From: Dyella tabacisoli
GTDB lineage: Bacteria > Pseudomonadota > Gammaproteobacteria > Xanthomonadales > Rhodanobacteraceae
Direction of reading: 5' to 3'
Length of the DNA: 64,000 bases
Assembly: GCF_003350925.1 (NCBI RefSeq)
Contig: NZ_KZ857174.1
Location: 248,001-312,000, forward strand
Shown: in pieces, positions 10,679 through 18,959 of the stretch
How positions within the stretch are numbered: the stretch's first letter is position 1
Layout: the number at the start of each line of letters is the position of its first letter
The notes under the pieces: generated by a model
The model's input: only the letters and a program-made list of their open reading frames with translations
Told to the model about the DNA's origin: nothing
Databases searched by the model: none
Made by a program: the position numbers and the translations under genes

Positions 10679-11932
10679 ATGTTCCCGAAGAACGATACGA
10701 TCGCCGGCTACGACGACGAACTGGCCAAGGCCATTGCCGACGAAGCCCGTCGCCAAGAAGACCATGTCGAGTTGATCGCCTCGGAGAACTACACCAGCCC
10801 CCGCGTGATGGAAGCCCAGGGCTCGGTGCTGACCAACAAATACGCCGAAGGTTATCCGGGCAAGCGCTACTACGGCGGTTGCGAGTATGTGGACGTCGCC
10901 GAGAAGCTGGCGATCGAGCGCCTCAAGCAGTTGTTTGGCGCAACGTATGCCAACGTGCAGCCGCATTCCGGCTCGCAGGCCAACCAGGCGGTGTATTTCG
11001 CCTTGCTCAATCCGGGCGACACAATTCTGGGCATGAGCCTGGCCCATGGCGGCCACCTGACTCACGGCGCCAAGGTCAATATTTCCGGCAAGCTGTTTCA
11101 AGCGGTGCAGTACGGCGTCAACGAGCAAGGCCTGGTCGATTACGACGAGGTAGAGCGCCTCGCCGTCGAGCATAAGCCGAAGATGATCGTCGCCGGTTTC
11201 AGCGCCTATTCGCAGGTGATGGACTGGGCGCGCTTCCGTGCCATTGCCGACAAGATCGGTGCCTATCTGTTTGTCGATATGGCCCACGTTGCCGGCTTGA
11301 TCGCCGCTGGCGTGTACCCGAATCCGGTACCGCACGCCCATGTCGTCACCTCCACCACGCACAAGACGCTGCGCGGCCCGCGTGGCGGCTTCATTGTCGC
11401 TGCCGGCCTGAGCGAAGAGCACGAGAAGAAACTGCAATCGATCGTCTTTCCGGGGATCCAGGGTGGTCCGTTGATGCACGTGATCGCGGCCAAGGCAGTC
11501 GCGTTCAAAGAAGCGTTGGAGCCCGAGTTCAAGACCTATCAGCAGCAGGTCGTGAAAAACGCCAAGGCCATGGCCAAGACCTTGATCGAACGAGGCTACA
11601 AGGTCGTCTCCGGCGGTACGGAGAATCATCTGATGCTGGTCGACATGATCGGTCGCGATGTCACCGGTAAAGACGCCGAAGCCGCACTCGGCAAGGCGCA
11701 CATCACCGTCAACAAGAACGCCGTGCCGAACGACCCGCGCTCGCCTTTTGTGACTTCCGGCCTGCGCGTCGGTACCCCGGCGGTTACCACTCGCGGCTAT
11801 AAAGAAGCCGATGTGATCGAACTGACCCACTGGATCTGCGATGTGCTTGACGCACCGGGCGACGATGCGGTTATCGCCAAGGTCCGCGAGAGCGTCACGG
11901 CGCAGTGCAGGAAGTTTCCGGTCTACGGTTGA
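10679..11932 (+). CDS. glyA: Serine hydroxymethyltransferase
   Basis: A 417-residue PLP enzyme, the same length as E. coli GlyA. It interconverts serine and glycine with tetrahydrofolate and supplies one-carbon units. The PLP lysine lies in [14 protein letters not shown] (K229). [10 protein letters not shown] near the N-terminus and [15 protein letters not shown] are signature segments. The ATG at 10679 follows CAGAGGTCAGG and starts [15 protein letters not shown]; the longer open frame upstream is not conserved sequence. A four-helix-bundle cassette follows 30 bases downstream. Confidence 0.97.
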   Translation: MFPKNDTIAGYDDELAKAIADEARRQEDHVELIASENYTSPRVMEAQGSVLTNKYAEGYPGKRYYGGCEYVDVAEKLAIERLKQLFGATYANVQPHSGSQANQAVYFALLNPGDTILGMSLAHGGHLTHGAKVNISGKLFQAVQYGVNEQGLVDYDEVERLAVEHKPKMIVAGFSAYSQVMDWARFRAIADKIGAYLFVDMAHVAGLIAAGVYPNPVPHAHVVTSTTHKTLRGPRGGFIVAAGLSEEHEKKLQSIVFPGIQGGPLMHVIAAKAVAFKEALEPEFKTYQQQVVKNAKAMAKTLIERGYKVVSGGTENHLMLVDMIGRDVTGKDAEAALGKAHITVNKNAVPNDPRSPFVTSGLRVGTPAVTTRGYKEADVIELTHWICDVLDAPGDDAVIAKVRESVTAQCRKFPVYG

Positions 11933-11933
11933 T

Positions 11934-11962
11934 TCGGGAACGGGGAACGGGGAACGGGGAAC
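11934..11962. repeat. Heptamer tandem repeat GGGAACG, left boundary of the four-helix-bundle cassette
   Basis: Four near-perfect copies of GGGAACG run from just after the glyA stop to the ATG of the next gene. The same heptamers occur inverted at 12347-12374, so the pair frames the gene at 11963-12379. Confidence 0.85.
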
Positions 11963-12379
11963 ATGGAGGTTCCGGTGATTTCAGACTATCGGGAATTGCG
12001 GGTGTGGCAGGATGCCATGGCATTGGCGGAGTCGATATATGCGATGACTCGGCAATTGCCCGTAGATGAGCGTTTTGGTTTGACTGCACAGTTACGGCGC
12101 GCGGTGGTTTCTATCGCCTCTTGCATCGCAGAAGGCAATGCGCGTAGCTCCACCCGCGACTATTTGAGGTTTTTGTCCATGTCTGCTGGATCGTTGGCCG
12201 AAGTAGAAACACAGACTCTGCTTGCAGAGCGTCTCGGCTATGTCTCCAGCAGCGACGCAGCGGCGCTACTGAACGCCATGCACTCTCTGGCTCGTCAACT
12301 ACAGACACTGAGAAAAGCGCTGAGTAACAAGCTTGCGACAAACAGTTCCCTGTTCCCTGTTCCCCGTTCCCCGCTATAG
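11963..12379 (+). CDS. Four-helix-bundle protein (23S rRNA intervening-sequence/Avd-like family)
   Basis: A 138-residue, mostly helical protein of the four-helix-bundle (S23/IVS) family. The opening VISDYRELRVWQDAMALAESIYAMTRQLP and the segment FGLTAQLRRAVVSIASCIAEGNARSSTRDYLRFLSMSAGSLAEVETQ are family hallmarks. Homologues are encoded in 23S rRNA intervening sequences, beside diversity-generating retroelements (Avd), or alone between housekeeping genes; the standalone function is not known. Its last residues (LFPVPRSPL) are encoded by the right-hand heptamer repeat. The TAG stop touches the nrdR ATG with no spacer. The flanking inverted repeats suggest that the whole unit was inserted between glyA and nrdR. 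Confidence 0.85.
   Translation: MEVPVISDYRELRVWQDAMALAESIYAMTRQLPVDERFGLTAQLRRAVVSIASCIAEGNARSSTRDYLRFLSMSAGSLAEVETQTLLAERLGYVSSSDAAALLNAMHSLARQLQTLRKALSNKLATNSSLFPVPRSPL
12345..12375. repeat. Inverted heptamer repeat (GTTCCCY), right boundary of the cassette
   Basis: Four units of GTTCCCT/GTTCCCC, complementary to the GGGAACG array at 11934-11962. They form the coding end of the four-helix-bundle gene and the leader of nrdR. Pairing of the two arrays in RNA could form a long stem that loops out the whole small gene. Confidence 0.85.
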
Positions 12380-12901
12380 ATGCACTGCCCCTTCTGCCAG
12401 CACGAAGACACTCGCGTGATCGACTCGCGGCTTGCCGAAGACGGCGCCACCGTGCGCCGTCGTCGCGAGTGTCCGCAGTGCAGCGAGCGCTTCAATACGT
12501 TCGAGACCGCCGAGCTGAAGTTGCCGACGCTGGTCAAGAGCGGCGAGCGGCGCGAAACCTTCGACGAGCGCAAGCTGCGGGTGAGTTTCGAGCGCGCGCT
12601 GCAGAAGCGGCCGGTTACCTCCGATGCGGTGGATGCGGCGGTACGCACCATCATCAACGACCTGCGCAAGAGCGGTGAGCGTGAAGTGCCTTCGCGGCAG
12701 GTCGGCGAGCTGGTGATGCGTGAATTGAAAAAGCTCGATCAAGTGGCCTATGTGCGCTTTGCCTCGGTTTATCGCAAGTTCGAGGATGTGCAGGCATTCC
12801 GCGAAGAGATCGAGAAGCTGGAACGCGATCTGCCGGGGCTGGAGCATCTGCAGTTGTCCTTGCTGGGCGAGGGCGGCGGCCGGCGCGGCAAGAAAAGCTA
12901 A
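12380..12901 (+). CDS. nrdR: Transcriptional repressor NrdR
   Basis: A 173-residue NrdR, which represses ribonucleotide reductase genes when dATP/ATP binds its ATP-cone domain. The zinc ribbon is [11 protein letters not shown]...[14 protein letters not shown] with C3, C6, C31 and C34. The ATP cone (about 46-136) includes [28 protein letters not shown]-like sequence. The tail after residue 150 is slightly longer than usual. The ATG directly follows the TAG of the upstream cassette gene, and there is no normal Shine-Dalgarno in the repeat, so translation may depend on coupling. The next gene is ribD, the common order in gammaproteobacteria. Confidence 0.96.
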   Translation: MHCPFCQHEDTRVIDSRLAEDGATVRRRRECPQCSERFNTFETAELKLPTLVKSGERRETFDERKLRVSFERALQKRPVTSDAVDAAVRTIINDLRKSGEREVPSRQVGELVMRELKKLDQVAYVRFASVYRKFEDVQAFREEIEKLERDLPGLEHLQLSLLGEGGGRRGKKS

Positions 12902-12946
12902 AGGTTTTGAACAGGCTCTTAGCCCTGTAGTGCGACAATAACTCGC

Positions 12947-14074
12947 ATGCCTATGCCCTCATCGCCCTTCACCTCGCTCGATCACGCCCATATGGCGCAC
13001 GCTTTGCGCCTGGCTGAGCATGGTCGCTACACCACCCAGCCCAATCCGCGAGTCGGTTGCGTCATTGCTCACGGTAGTGATGTTGTCGGTATCGGCTGGC
13101 ATCAGCGCGCCGGTGAGCCGCATGCCGAAGTGTTTGCCTTGCGCGAGGCCGGTACCCGTGCGCAGGGCGCCACCGCGTATGTGACGCTTGAGCCTTGCGC
13201 GCACCACGGTCGCACGCCGCCATGCGCCGATGCACTGGTCGCAGCAGGTGTGGCCCGCGTGGTGATCGCCGCCGAAGACCCTTTTCCGCAAGTGGCCGGG
13301 CGTGGCATTGAAAAGCTGCGTGCCGCCGGCATCAGCGTAGACACCGGCCTGATGCGCGAGGCGGCGCGCGAACTCAATATCGGTTTCTTCAGCCGAATCG
13401 AGCGTGGCCGGCCCTGGCTGCGGGTAAAGCTGGCGATGAGTTTGGATGGCCGTACCGCTTTGGCGAATGGCGAATCGAAGTGGATCACCGGCGAGGCAGC
13501 GCGTGAAGATGTGCAGCGCTGGCGGGCGCGTAGTTCGGCGATTTTGAGCGGCAGCGGCACGGTGCTGGCGGATAACCCGCGCTTGACCGTGCGTCTTGTT
13601 GGCGATGGCTTTGTCGCTCCACTGCGGGTGGTGCTCGATCGTCAGCTACGGACGCCGTCAGGTAGCCATGTCCTGGACGGCGCCGCTCCGACCTTGCTGC
13701 TGCACGCGCCGACAGCAAATCGGGATGACTCACGCTTCGCCGCGGTCGAATGTGTGGCCGTGGCAGAGCAGGATGGTGCACTCGATCTGCATGCGGTACT
13801 TGCCATGCTGGCCGAGCGCGGTTGCAATGAGGTGCATGTGGAAGCCGGCCCCACGCTTTGCGGCGCGCTGTTCGCGGCGGGGCTGGTCGATGAACTATTG
13901 CTCTATATAGCGCCGCTGCTGTTAGGCGATGGTGCACGGCCGCTGCTGTGCTTGCCGCCATTGGCGGATATGGCGGCACGCTGGCAGTTGCATACGCTCG
14001 ATCGACGTCAGCTTGGCGACGATACGCGTCTATTGCTGCGCCCACAGGATCCGCAGGGGATGGCTTTACCATGA
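12947..14074 (+). CDS. ribD: Bifunctional riboflavin deaminase/reductase RibD
   Basis: A 375-residue two-domain enzyme for the second and third steps of riboflavin synthesis. The N-terminal zinc deaminase has HAEVFAL (H59, E61) and EPCAHHGRTPPC (C84, C93). The C-terminal reductase includes LRVKLAMSLDGRTALANGESKWITG and VHVEAGPTLCGALFAAGLVDE. An ATG two codons downstream is also possible. It is about 8.5 kb from the other rib genes, and no FMN riboswitch precedes it. Its stop overlaps the start of the PhyH-type gene (ATGA). Confidence 0.96.
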   Translation: MPMPSSPFTSLDHAHMAHALRLAEHGRYTTQPNPRVGCVIAHGSDVVGIGWHQRAGEPHAEVFALREAGTRAQGATAYVTLEPCAHHGRTPPCADALVAAGVARVVIAAEDPFPQVAGRGIEKLRAAGISVDTGLMREAARELNIGFFSRIERGRPWLRVKLAMSLDGRTALANGESKWITGEAAREDVQRWRARSSAILSGSGTVLADNPRLTVRLVGDGFVAPLRVVLDRQLRTPSGSHVLDGAAPTLLLHAPTANRDDSRFAAVECVAVAEQDGALDLHAVLAMLAERGCNEVHVEAGPTLCGALFAAGLVDELLLYIAPLLLGDGARPLLCLPPLADMAARWQLHTLDRRQLGDDTRLLLRPQDPQGMALP

Positions 14075-14940
14075 CGCATGCCAACGAGATGGTGACAACC
14101 GCGCTGACGCCTGCCGAACGCGCGGCTTTCCGCGAACAGGGCTATCTGATTCGCAAAGTACTCGACGCTGCCAGCGTTGCTCGTTACATAGCGGCCGTAG
14201 ACGCTTCGCGCCGCGAACGCGCCGATGCCCAGCGAATGAGCAATCTGCAATTTCTGCAGCCAGGTAAAGACGTGCGGGGGTTGCAAGACATCATCTGCAA
14301 CGAAGCCATTCTCGCTATCGGCAGCGACCTGCTTGGCGAAGGGCTGGTGATCGACGGCGCCTCGCTGTTCTACGGCGAGGCCGGCATCGATTATCGTCAA
14401 GGCTGGCATCGCGATGTGATGCAGGTGCCGGACGAGCAGATCGACCAAGCCTGGTTTAGCGACAGCTACCATTTCAACTACGTGCAAGTGAACGTGCCGC
14501 TGACGCGCGATCCATGTCTATGGATTGTGCCGGGCAGCCATCGCCGGCCCTTGAATGCGCAAGAGCGGGCGATCTTCGGCGATACCGAAAAGATGGCGCC
14601 GGTCGATGCCGGCGAGTTGAACGAGGGGCGGCAAATCGTGCTGCAACCGGGCGAGGCGGTGTTCTACAACAACTACACCGTGCATCGTGGCTACGCCGGC
14701 GTGCTGGGCGAACGTCGCATCACCATCCATTTGGGTTTCCACTCGACCCTGCACCCACCGACCTGCCACTTCGGTGTGCTCGATCACACACAATTCACCA
14801 GCGATTATCTGGACACTCTCGATGCCAAGGTGCGTGCCGCGTTACAGGCGCACCTGGCCGAACGTGCGCGTCATCCCGAAGTAGACGTCTATCACGCCTA
14901 CCATCAGCAATTCATTCGCCAGGAGTTCAAGACCACATGA
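14071..14940 (+). CDS. Phytanoyl-CoA dioxygenase (PhyH)-family Fe(II)/2-oxoglutarate oxygenase
   Basis: A 289-residue member of the PhyH superfamily. The metal-binding facial triad is visible: H113 and D115 in GWHRDVMQ, and H205 in YTVHRGYAG. An arginine at about 216 in GERRITIHLGFH is the likely 2-oxoglutarate ligand. The start at 14071 overlaps the ribD stop by four bases, and the stop overlaps the next gene in the same way, so the three are translationally linked. The substrate is unknown; pairing with a sugar-type oxidoreductase suggests a small polar substrate. Nothing links the reaction itself to riboflavin. Confidence 0.85.
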   Translation: MTHANEMVTTALTPAERAAFREQGYLIRKVLDAASVARYIAAVDASRRERADAQRMSNLQFLQPGKDVRGLQDIICNEAILAIGSDLLGEGLVIDGASLFYGEAGIDYRQGWHRDVMQVPDEQIDQAWFSDSYHFNYVQVNVPLTRDPCLWIVPGSHRRPLNAQERAIFGDTEKMAPVDAGELNEGRQIVLQPGEAVFYNNYTVHRGYAGVLGERRITIHLGFHSTLHPPTCHFGVLDHTQFTSDYLDTLDAKVRAALQAHLAERARHPEVDVYHAYHQQFIRQEFKTT

Positions 14941-15977
14941 CCGCAACTCCGATGGAATCAGTGCAAGCCATTCGCTGGGGCATTATCGGCTGTGGCGCAG
15001 TGACCGAGGTCAAGAGCGGGCCGGGCTTCAGCAAGGCGCCGCATTCGTCCCTGGTTGCGGTGATGCGTCGCGATGGCGCCAAGGCGCGCGACTACGCACA
15101 GCGCCACGGGGTGCCGAACTGGTATGACGATGCCGCCGCGCTGATCGCCGATCCGCAGGTGAATGCTGTTTACGTTGCCACGCCGCCCTCCACGCACAAA
15201 CAGTATGCGTTGATGTGTATCGCGGCCGGCAAACCGGTGTATGTGGAAAAGCCGATGGCGATGGATGCCGCCGAATGCGCGCAGATCGTGCAGGCGGGGC
15301 GCGCGGCTGGCGTGCCGGTGTTTGTCGCCTATTACCGGCGCATGTTGCCGCGTTTTCGCAAGGTGCGTGAGCTGTTGTTCGATGAGCATGCGATCGGCAC
15401 GCCGCGCATCGTTAACACGGTGCTGTATGAGCCTCACCATCCGCGCTATCACGATCCAAAAAATCTGCCCTGGCATGTGCAGCCGGAGATCTCCGGTGGC
15501 GGCATCTTTATGGATATCGGTTGCCACACCCTGGACATCCTCGACTGGCTATTCGGCCCGATCGTTTCCGCCAGCGGTCACGCCAGCAACCAGCTCAAGG
15601 CGTATCCGGTCGAGGACACCGTGGCGATGTCGTTCGCTTTCGGCAACGGCATGCTTGGCACCGGGTTGTGGAATTTCGACAGCGCTACGCACCACGACAG
15701 CATTGATGTCATCGGCACGCGCGGGCGCATATCGTTCGCCACCTTCGGCAATGGACCGATCCGTGTGGAGAATGCGGCAGGTGTGAGCGAGTTCAAAATC
15801 GACAACCCGCTGCATATCCAGCAGCCGTTGATCGAAACCATCGTGGCCGAACTGACCGGACAGGCGGGTGCCTGCCCTTCGACGGCCGAGAGCGGCATGC
15901 GCACCAGTTGGGTGATGGATCAGGTAATGCGGGATTATCGGATAGCCCAATCCACCGCCGCGTCAAACAGCCGGTAG
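14937..15977 (+). CDS. Gfo/Idh/MocA-family NAD(P)-dependent oxidoreductase
   Basis: A 346-residue oxidoreductase. The N-terminal Rossmann domain has IRWGIIGCGAVTEVKSGPG. The family EKP motif appears as GKPVYVEKPMAMDAAEC, with the catalytic-type lysine. The C-terminal alpha/beta domain includes GGGIFMDIGCHTLDILDWLFG, with an active-site histidine. Members act on sugars, inositols, cyclitols or related alcohols. The start ATG overlaps the PhyH stop (ATGA). The last 43 bases overlap the convergent secreted-protein gene. Confidence 0.9.
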   Translation: MTATPMESVQAIRWGIIGCGAVTEVKSGPGFSKAPHSSLVAVMRRDGAKARDYAQRHGVPNWYDDAAALIADPQVNAVYVATPPSTHKQYALMCIAAGKPVYVEKPMAMDAAECAQIVQAGRAAGVPVFVAYYRRMLPRFRKVRELLFDEHAIGTPRIVNTVLYEPHHPRYHDPKNLPWHVQPEISGGGIFMDIGCHTLDILDWLFGPIVSASGHASNQLKAYPVEDTVAMSFAFGNGMLGTGLWNFDSATHHDSIDVIGTRGRISFATFGNGPIRVENAAGVSEFKIDNPLHIQQPLIETIVAELTGQAGACPSTAESGMRTSWVMDQVMRDYRIAQSTAASNSR

Positions 15978-16636
15978 CCTTCGGGCGTGAGATTGTCGAA
16001 CGTTTCGTTGTCGAGGAAAAACATCACCCGCCGGGCCGGCGCCAGCGACTCGTAATCCATGGTGGCGCCTTTTTCATAACCGAAGATGGCGACCTTTTCG
16101 GGCTCGCCTGCCAGCGTGGCGATGATGCTCGCGCCGAGCCCCGGCTTGCCCCAGTTCATCGGCGCGTTCTTGACGTACACATTGACGATGCCCGCCGGCA
16201 ATCCGGCGGCCAGCGCATGCGGTGCGTTTACCAGCCAGAGCGCGTGTTGCTTGTCGGCCTTGCCGAAATCGGTATCCGGGCGCTTGCCGCTCATGCCCAT
16301 ATCGTCAAGCAGATCGCTTTCCCAGGTCACCATGGGTGTGGGCGTATCGCGATACGCGCCCAGCAAGTCGCGTGAGCGCACGGTGGACGAGAGTACGACG
16401 AGATCGAAATCCTTGGCCTTGGCGGCGGGCAGGTACTGGTCATACAAGGTGACGGTAAAACCACGCGCCGTCAGATGCTGTTCGATCTTCTGGTCATAGG
16501 CCAGGCTCTTACCGTCCTTGCGCACGACCAGTAAGACGTTTTTACCGGAGCTGGTAGCGGCTTGTGCCGAAGCGAACCATAGGCAGCACAAAGTCACGGC
16601 GATCAGGTGGCGCACGAGAGATTTTCTTGCAGTCAT
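15935..16636 (-). CDS. Secreted protein of unknown function, resembling the ThuA/flavodoxin-like fold
   Basis: A 233-residue exported protein with signal peptide MTARKSLVRHLIAVTLCCLWFASAQA. The mature part begins NVLLVVRKDGKSLAYDQKIEQHL and continues with DFDLVVLSSTVRSRDLL, an alternating strand-helix pattern like ThuA or class I amidotransferase-like proteins. No catalytic triad was confirmed. The ATG at 16636 is preferred over the upstream GTG at 16651 because it starts a good signal peptide and follows GAGG. It begins 11 bases after the TonB-receptor stop, so the two are probably one iron-regulated transcript. A role in handling the receptor's ligand is a guess from position. Confidence 0.65.
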   Translation of the reverse strand: MTARKSLVRHLIAVTLCCLWFASAQAATSSGKNVLLVVRKDGKSLAYDQKIEQHLTARGFTVTLYDQYLPAAKAKDFDLVVLSSTVRSRDLLGAYRDTPTPMVTWESDLLDDMGMSGKRPDTDFGKADKQHALWLVNAPHALAAGLPAGIVNVYVKNAPMNWGKPGLGASIIATLAGEPEKVAIFGYEKGATMDYESLAPARRVMFFLDNETFDNLTPEGYRLFDAAVDWAIR

Positions 16637-16647
16637 CACGCTATGCC

Positions 16648-18732
16648 TCACAGGTCGATCTTCATGGTCAGCTTGGTCGTACGCGGCAACCCCATCGCCA
16701 GCCGGTTGTTGCCGGTCGCTGCCCAGTAGCGTTTGTCAGTCGCGTTCTCGACATTGAGCTGCCACAGCACGCGCTTGCCGAACATATTCGTGGCGTAGCG
16801 AGCGCCCAGTCCGGTCAAGGTGTAGTGGTCGATGTATCCCTGATTGGCGTTGTTCAGCGGGCGCCGGCCGGTGAAATAGAGGCCGCCATTGAGCGCGAGG
16901 CCGGGGATGGCCGGCACGGCGTATTCGGCGAACAAGCTGGCGGTAACGGCGGGGGTGTTTTCCGAGGTTTTGTCTTCCAGCGCGGCATTGATGTCGTGGA
17001 AGCGTGCTTGCAGGTACTGCGTGGAGAGTTGCAGCGACCATGCCTGAGACAACTGGCCCTGCGCGCTCAGTTCGATGCCGCGATAACGTAGCCGACCACT
17101 TTGCACAAACAGGTTGTTGTCATTGACGTAGCTTGCCGCGCGGTCGATATCGAATACCGCGCCGGAGAGCAGCAGTCGGTCGCTGGGCTGCCAGCGCATA
17201 CCAAGCTCTTTTTGTTTACTGATCGTGGGTGGTAGCGCTTCGTTGACGTTGCTCGCGGTATTCGGCGCGCGGTCTCCCTGCTCGATGCCGGTGGCATACG
17301 AGGCGTAGGCCATCAGCCGCGGATTGAATTTGTAGATCAGCGCGGCCAGCGGCGTGGTCTTGCTCGCCTTGTAGTGATTGCTGCCCTGGTCGCTGGTATA
17401 GCGGGTGTAGCGCGCGCCGAGTATCGACTGCCAGTGCTCTGAAAAACTCAGCCGGTCGGTTACATAGATGCCGCGATCCACCGCGTTCAGCGCAGGCGTA
17501 ACCGTGGTCTTGCTGATCGGTAGCCATGGCACGGTCATCGGGGCATAGAGATTTTGCGTGCCGGTGAATTGACCTGTCACGGTCTGGTCCTGGTTCGACT
17601 TGGTCTGTGCCGCGCCCAGGGTCAACTCGTGCCCGACCGATCCGGTGGCGAAGCTGCCGAACAGCTCGGCACGCAGATTCTGATTGTTCCAACTGGCGTC
17701 ACTCTGGCGGTTACCGCTAAGCGTGCCCTGGCCAGTGAGCGGGTTGTAGTTTTTGATCTCGGTGAAGGCGCGGCGATCGCGAGTGACGTCGGCGCGACCG
17801 GCTTCGAGTGTGGCCAGCCAGCGTTCGCTCAAAGCGTAATCGGCATGCAGCAACACGTTATGGCCGTGCGCGGCAAAGTCGGCCCACTCGGGCGACAACC
17901 GCTTGCTGGGGTCGGGCATGCGCGGCAGCGTGATACTTCCGTTCTTCGCGGCAGGCTGGGTAATCACACTTTGCTCGCCGATCTTCTTGTGGAAATACTC
18001 CAGATCGGCGCGCAGATTCAGGCGTTCATTGACCCGCCAGTCCAGCGCCGCGCTGGCCATGCGCTTGTCGCCATCGATACCGTCAACCGGCGATGGCAAA
18101 CTGCCGCCGGCTACGTTGATGCGTGCCCCGTATTGCTGGCGATCGCCAAAACGGCGGCCGACGTCGAGCTGGCCGATGGTGCCGCCGTTGTTGTCGACGC
18201 TCAGGCCGAGTGCGGTGATCGGTTGGTTGCCGGCGCGCTTGGTCACCATGTTCACCACGCCACCGGGTGCGGTATAGCCGTAGTAAAGCGCCGATACGCC
18301 CTTGAGTACCTCCACGCGCTCTTTGTCTTCCAGTGGCAGCTCGGTGAGGTTGAGCAGCGGCAGCGAACCGTTGAGTCGGTAATTGCTGCGGTTATCGAGC
18401 GTGATGCCGCGCATGGCCAGGTTGTCGAACACTTCGCCGCTGAGCTGTTGCTTGGTCACCCCGGCGGTATTGCGCAATACATCGTAGAGGCTGACGTCGG
18501 CCTGGGCATCGAGCAGGTCGCGGGTCGCTACGTTAATGGTGGCCGGCACATCCATGATCGATTGATCGCGAAACGCACCCACACCCACCGTGTGGCCGAT
18601 GTAACCCTTGTCCTTATTGCCATGCACGTCGACCGATTGCAGCGTGGAGACGGGGGCTTCGATCGGGCCGGCCTGGGCGTGCGCGCACACCGCGACCAGA
18701 CCAAGGGCCGCTAGGCCGACGTGGTATCGCAT
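16648..18732 (-). CDS. TonB-dependent siderophore receptor (no N-terminal signalling domain)
   Basis: A 694-residue outer-membrane receptor. After the signal peptide (MRYHVGLAALGLVAVCAHAQA) comes the plug, with DVPATINVATRDLLDAQADVSLYDVLRNTAGV and VEVLKGVSALYYGYTAPGGVVNMVTKR. A 22-strand-type barrel follows, ending in the aromatic-type tail LTMKIDL. The plug starts soon after the signal, so there is no STN domain and no direct link to an anti-sigma factor. It belongs to the TonB siderophore-receptor group that takes up ferric catecholate or hydroxamate complexes. A Fur-box-like sequence lies about 65-95 bases upstream. Confidence 0.92.
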   Translation of the reverse strand: MRYHVGLAALGLVAVCAHAQAGPIEAPVSTLQSVDVHGNKDKGYIGHTVGVGAFRDQSIMDVPATINVATRDLLDAQADVSLYDVLRNTAGVTKQQLSGEVFDNLAMRGITLDNRSNYRLNGSLPLLNLTELPLEDKERVEVLKGVSALYYGYTAPGGVVNMVTKRAGNQPITALGLSVDNNGGTIGQLDVGRRFGDRQQYGARINVAGGSLPSPVDGIDGDKRMASAALDWRVNERLNLRADLEYFHKKIGEQSVITQPAAKNGSITLPRMPDPSKRLSPEWADFAAHGHNVLLHADYALSERWLATLEAGRADVTRDRRAFTEIKNYNPLTGQGTLSGNRQSDASWNNQNLRAELFGSFATGSVGHELTLGAAQTKSNQDQTVTGQFTGTQNLYAPMTVPWLPISKTTVTPALNAVDRGIYVTDRLSFSEHWQSILGARYTRYTSDQGSNHYKASKTTPLAALIYKFNPRLMAYASYATGIEQGDRAPNTASNVNEALPPTISKQKELGMRWQPSDRLLLSGAVFDIDRAASYVNDNNLFVQSGRLRYRGIELSAQGQLSQAWSLQLSTQYLQARFHDINAALEDKTSENTPAVTASLFAEYAVPAIPGLALNGGLYFTGRRPLNNANQGYIDHYTLTGLGARYATNMFGKRVLWQLNVENATDKRYWAATGNNRLAMGLPRTTKLTMKIDL

Positions 18733-18797
18733 GGGTAGTCCTTAAGATGGGTTCCGCGCGTGCCAGGTCGGCCGGGGAGTTGGCGTGCCTGCAATCG

Positions 18798-18828
18798 GAA
18801 TCATTGAATGATAATGATTCGCAATATT
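18798..18828 (-). promoter_or_regulatory. Fur-box-like operator upstream of the TonB receptor
   Basis: GAATCATT (18798-18805) and ATAATGATTC (18811-18820) form a palindrome typical of Fur sites, extended by GCAATATT. It lies just upstream of the receptor gene (start 18732). It predicts repression by Fur with iron. Confidence 0.75.
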
Positions 18829-18925
18829 AATTGTATCGACGACGAAGCACAACGCCCGTCAGGTCGACGAATGGGCCGTGGCTCTTACCTCGTGGATGAG
18901 GAGCGGCAACGTGAAGGGCAGAGGG

Positions 18926-18954
18926 ACAGCCGGCCATGCCGCGCCGGCTGTTTT
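18926..18954. terminator. GC-rich hairpin with T-run, downstream of the alcohol dehydrogenase
   Basis: ACAGCCGG (18926-18933) pairs with CCGGCTGT (18944-18951), followed on the plus strand by TTTT. For the minus-strand dehydrogenase ending at 18960 the hairpin is directly downstream but its U-tract is poor, so it is only a possible terminator in that direction. Confidence 0.45.
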
Positions 18955-18959
18955 CGCGC

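Noticed and set aside
10520-11830. 436-codon minus-strand frame opposite glyA
   Set aside because: Antisense shadow of glyA, with no recognisable domain.
11934-12375. Heptamer arrays as a possible CRISPR
   Set aside because: The units are 7 bases with no spacers, inverted at the two ends of a gene; this is not a CRISPR architecture.
17554-18714. 386-codon plus-strand frame opposite the TonB receptor
   Set aside because: Antisense shadow; the receptor on the minus strand has clear plug and barrel motifs.
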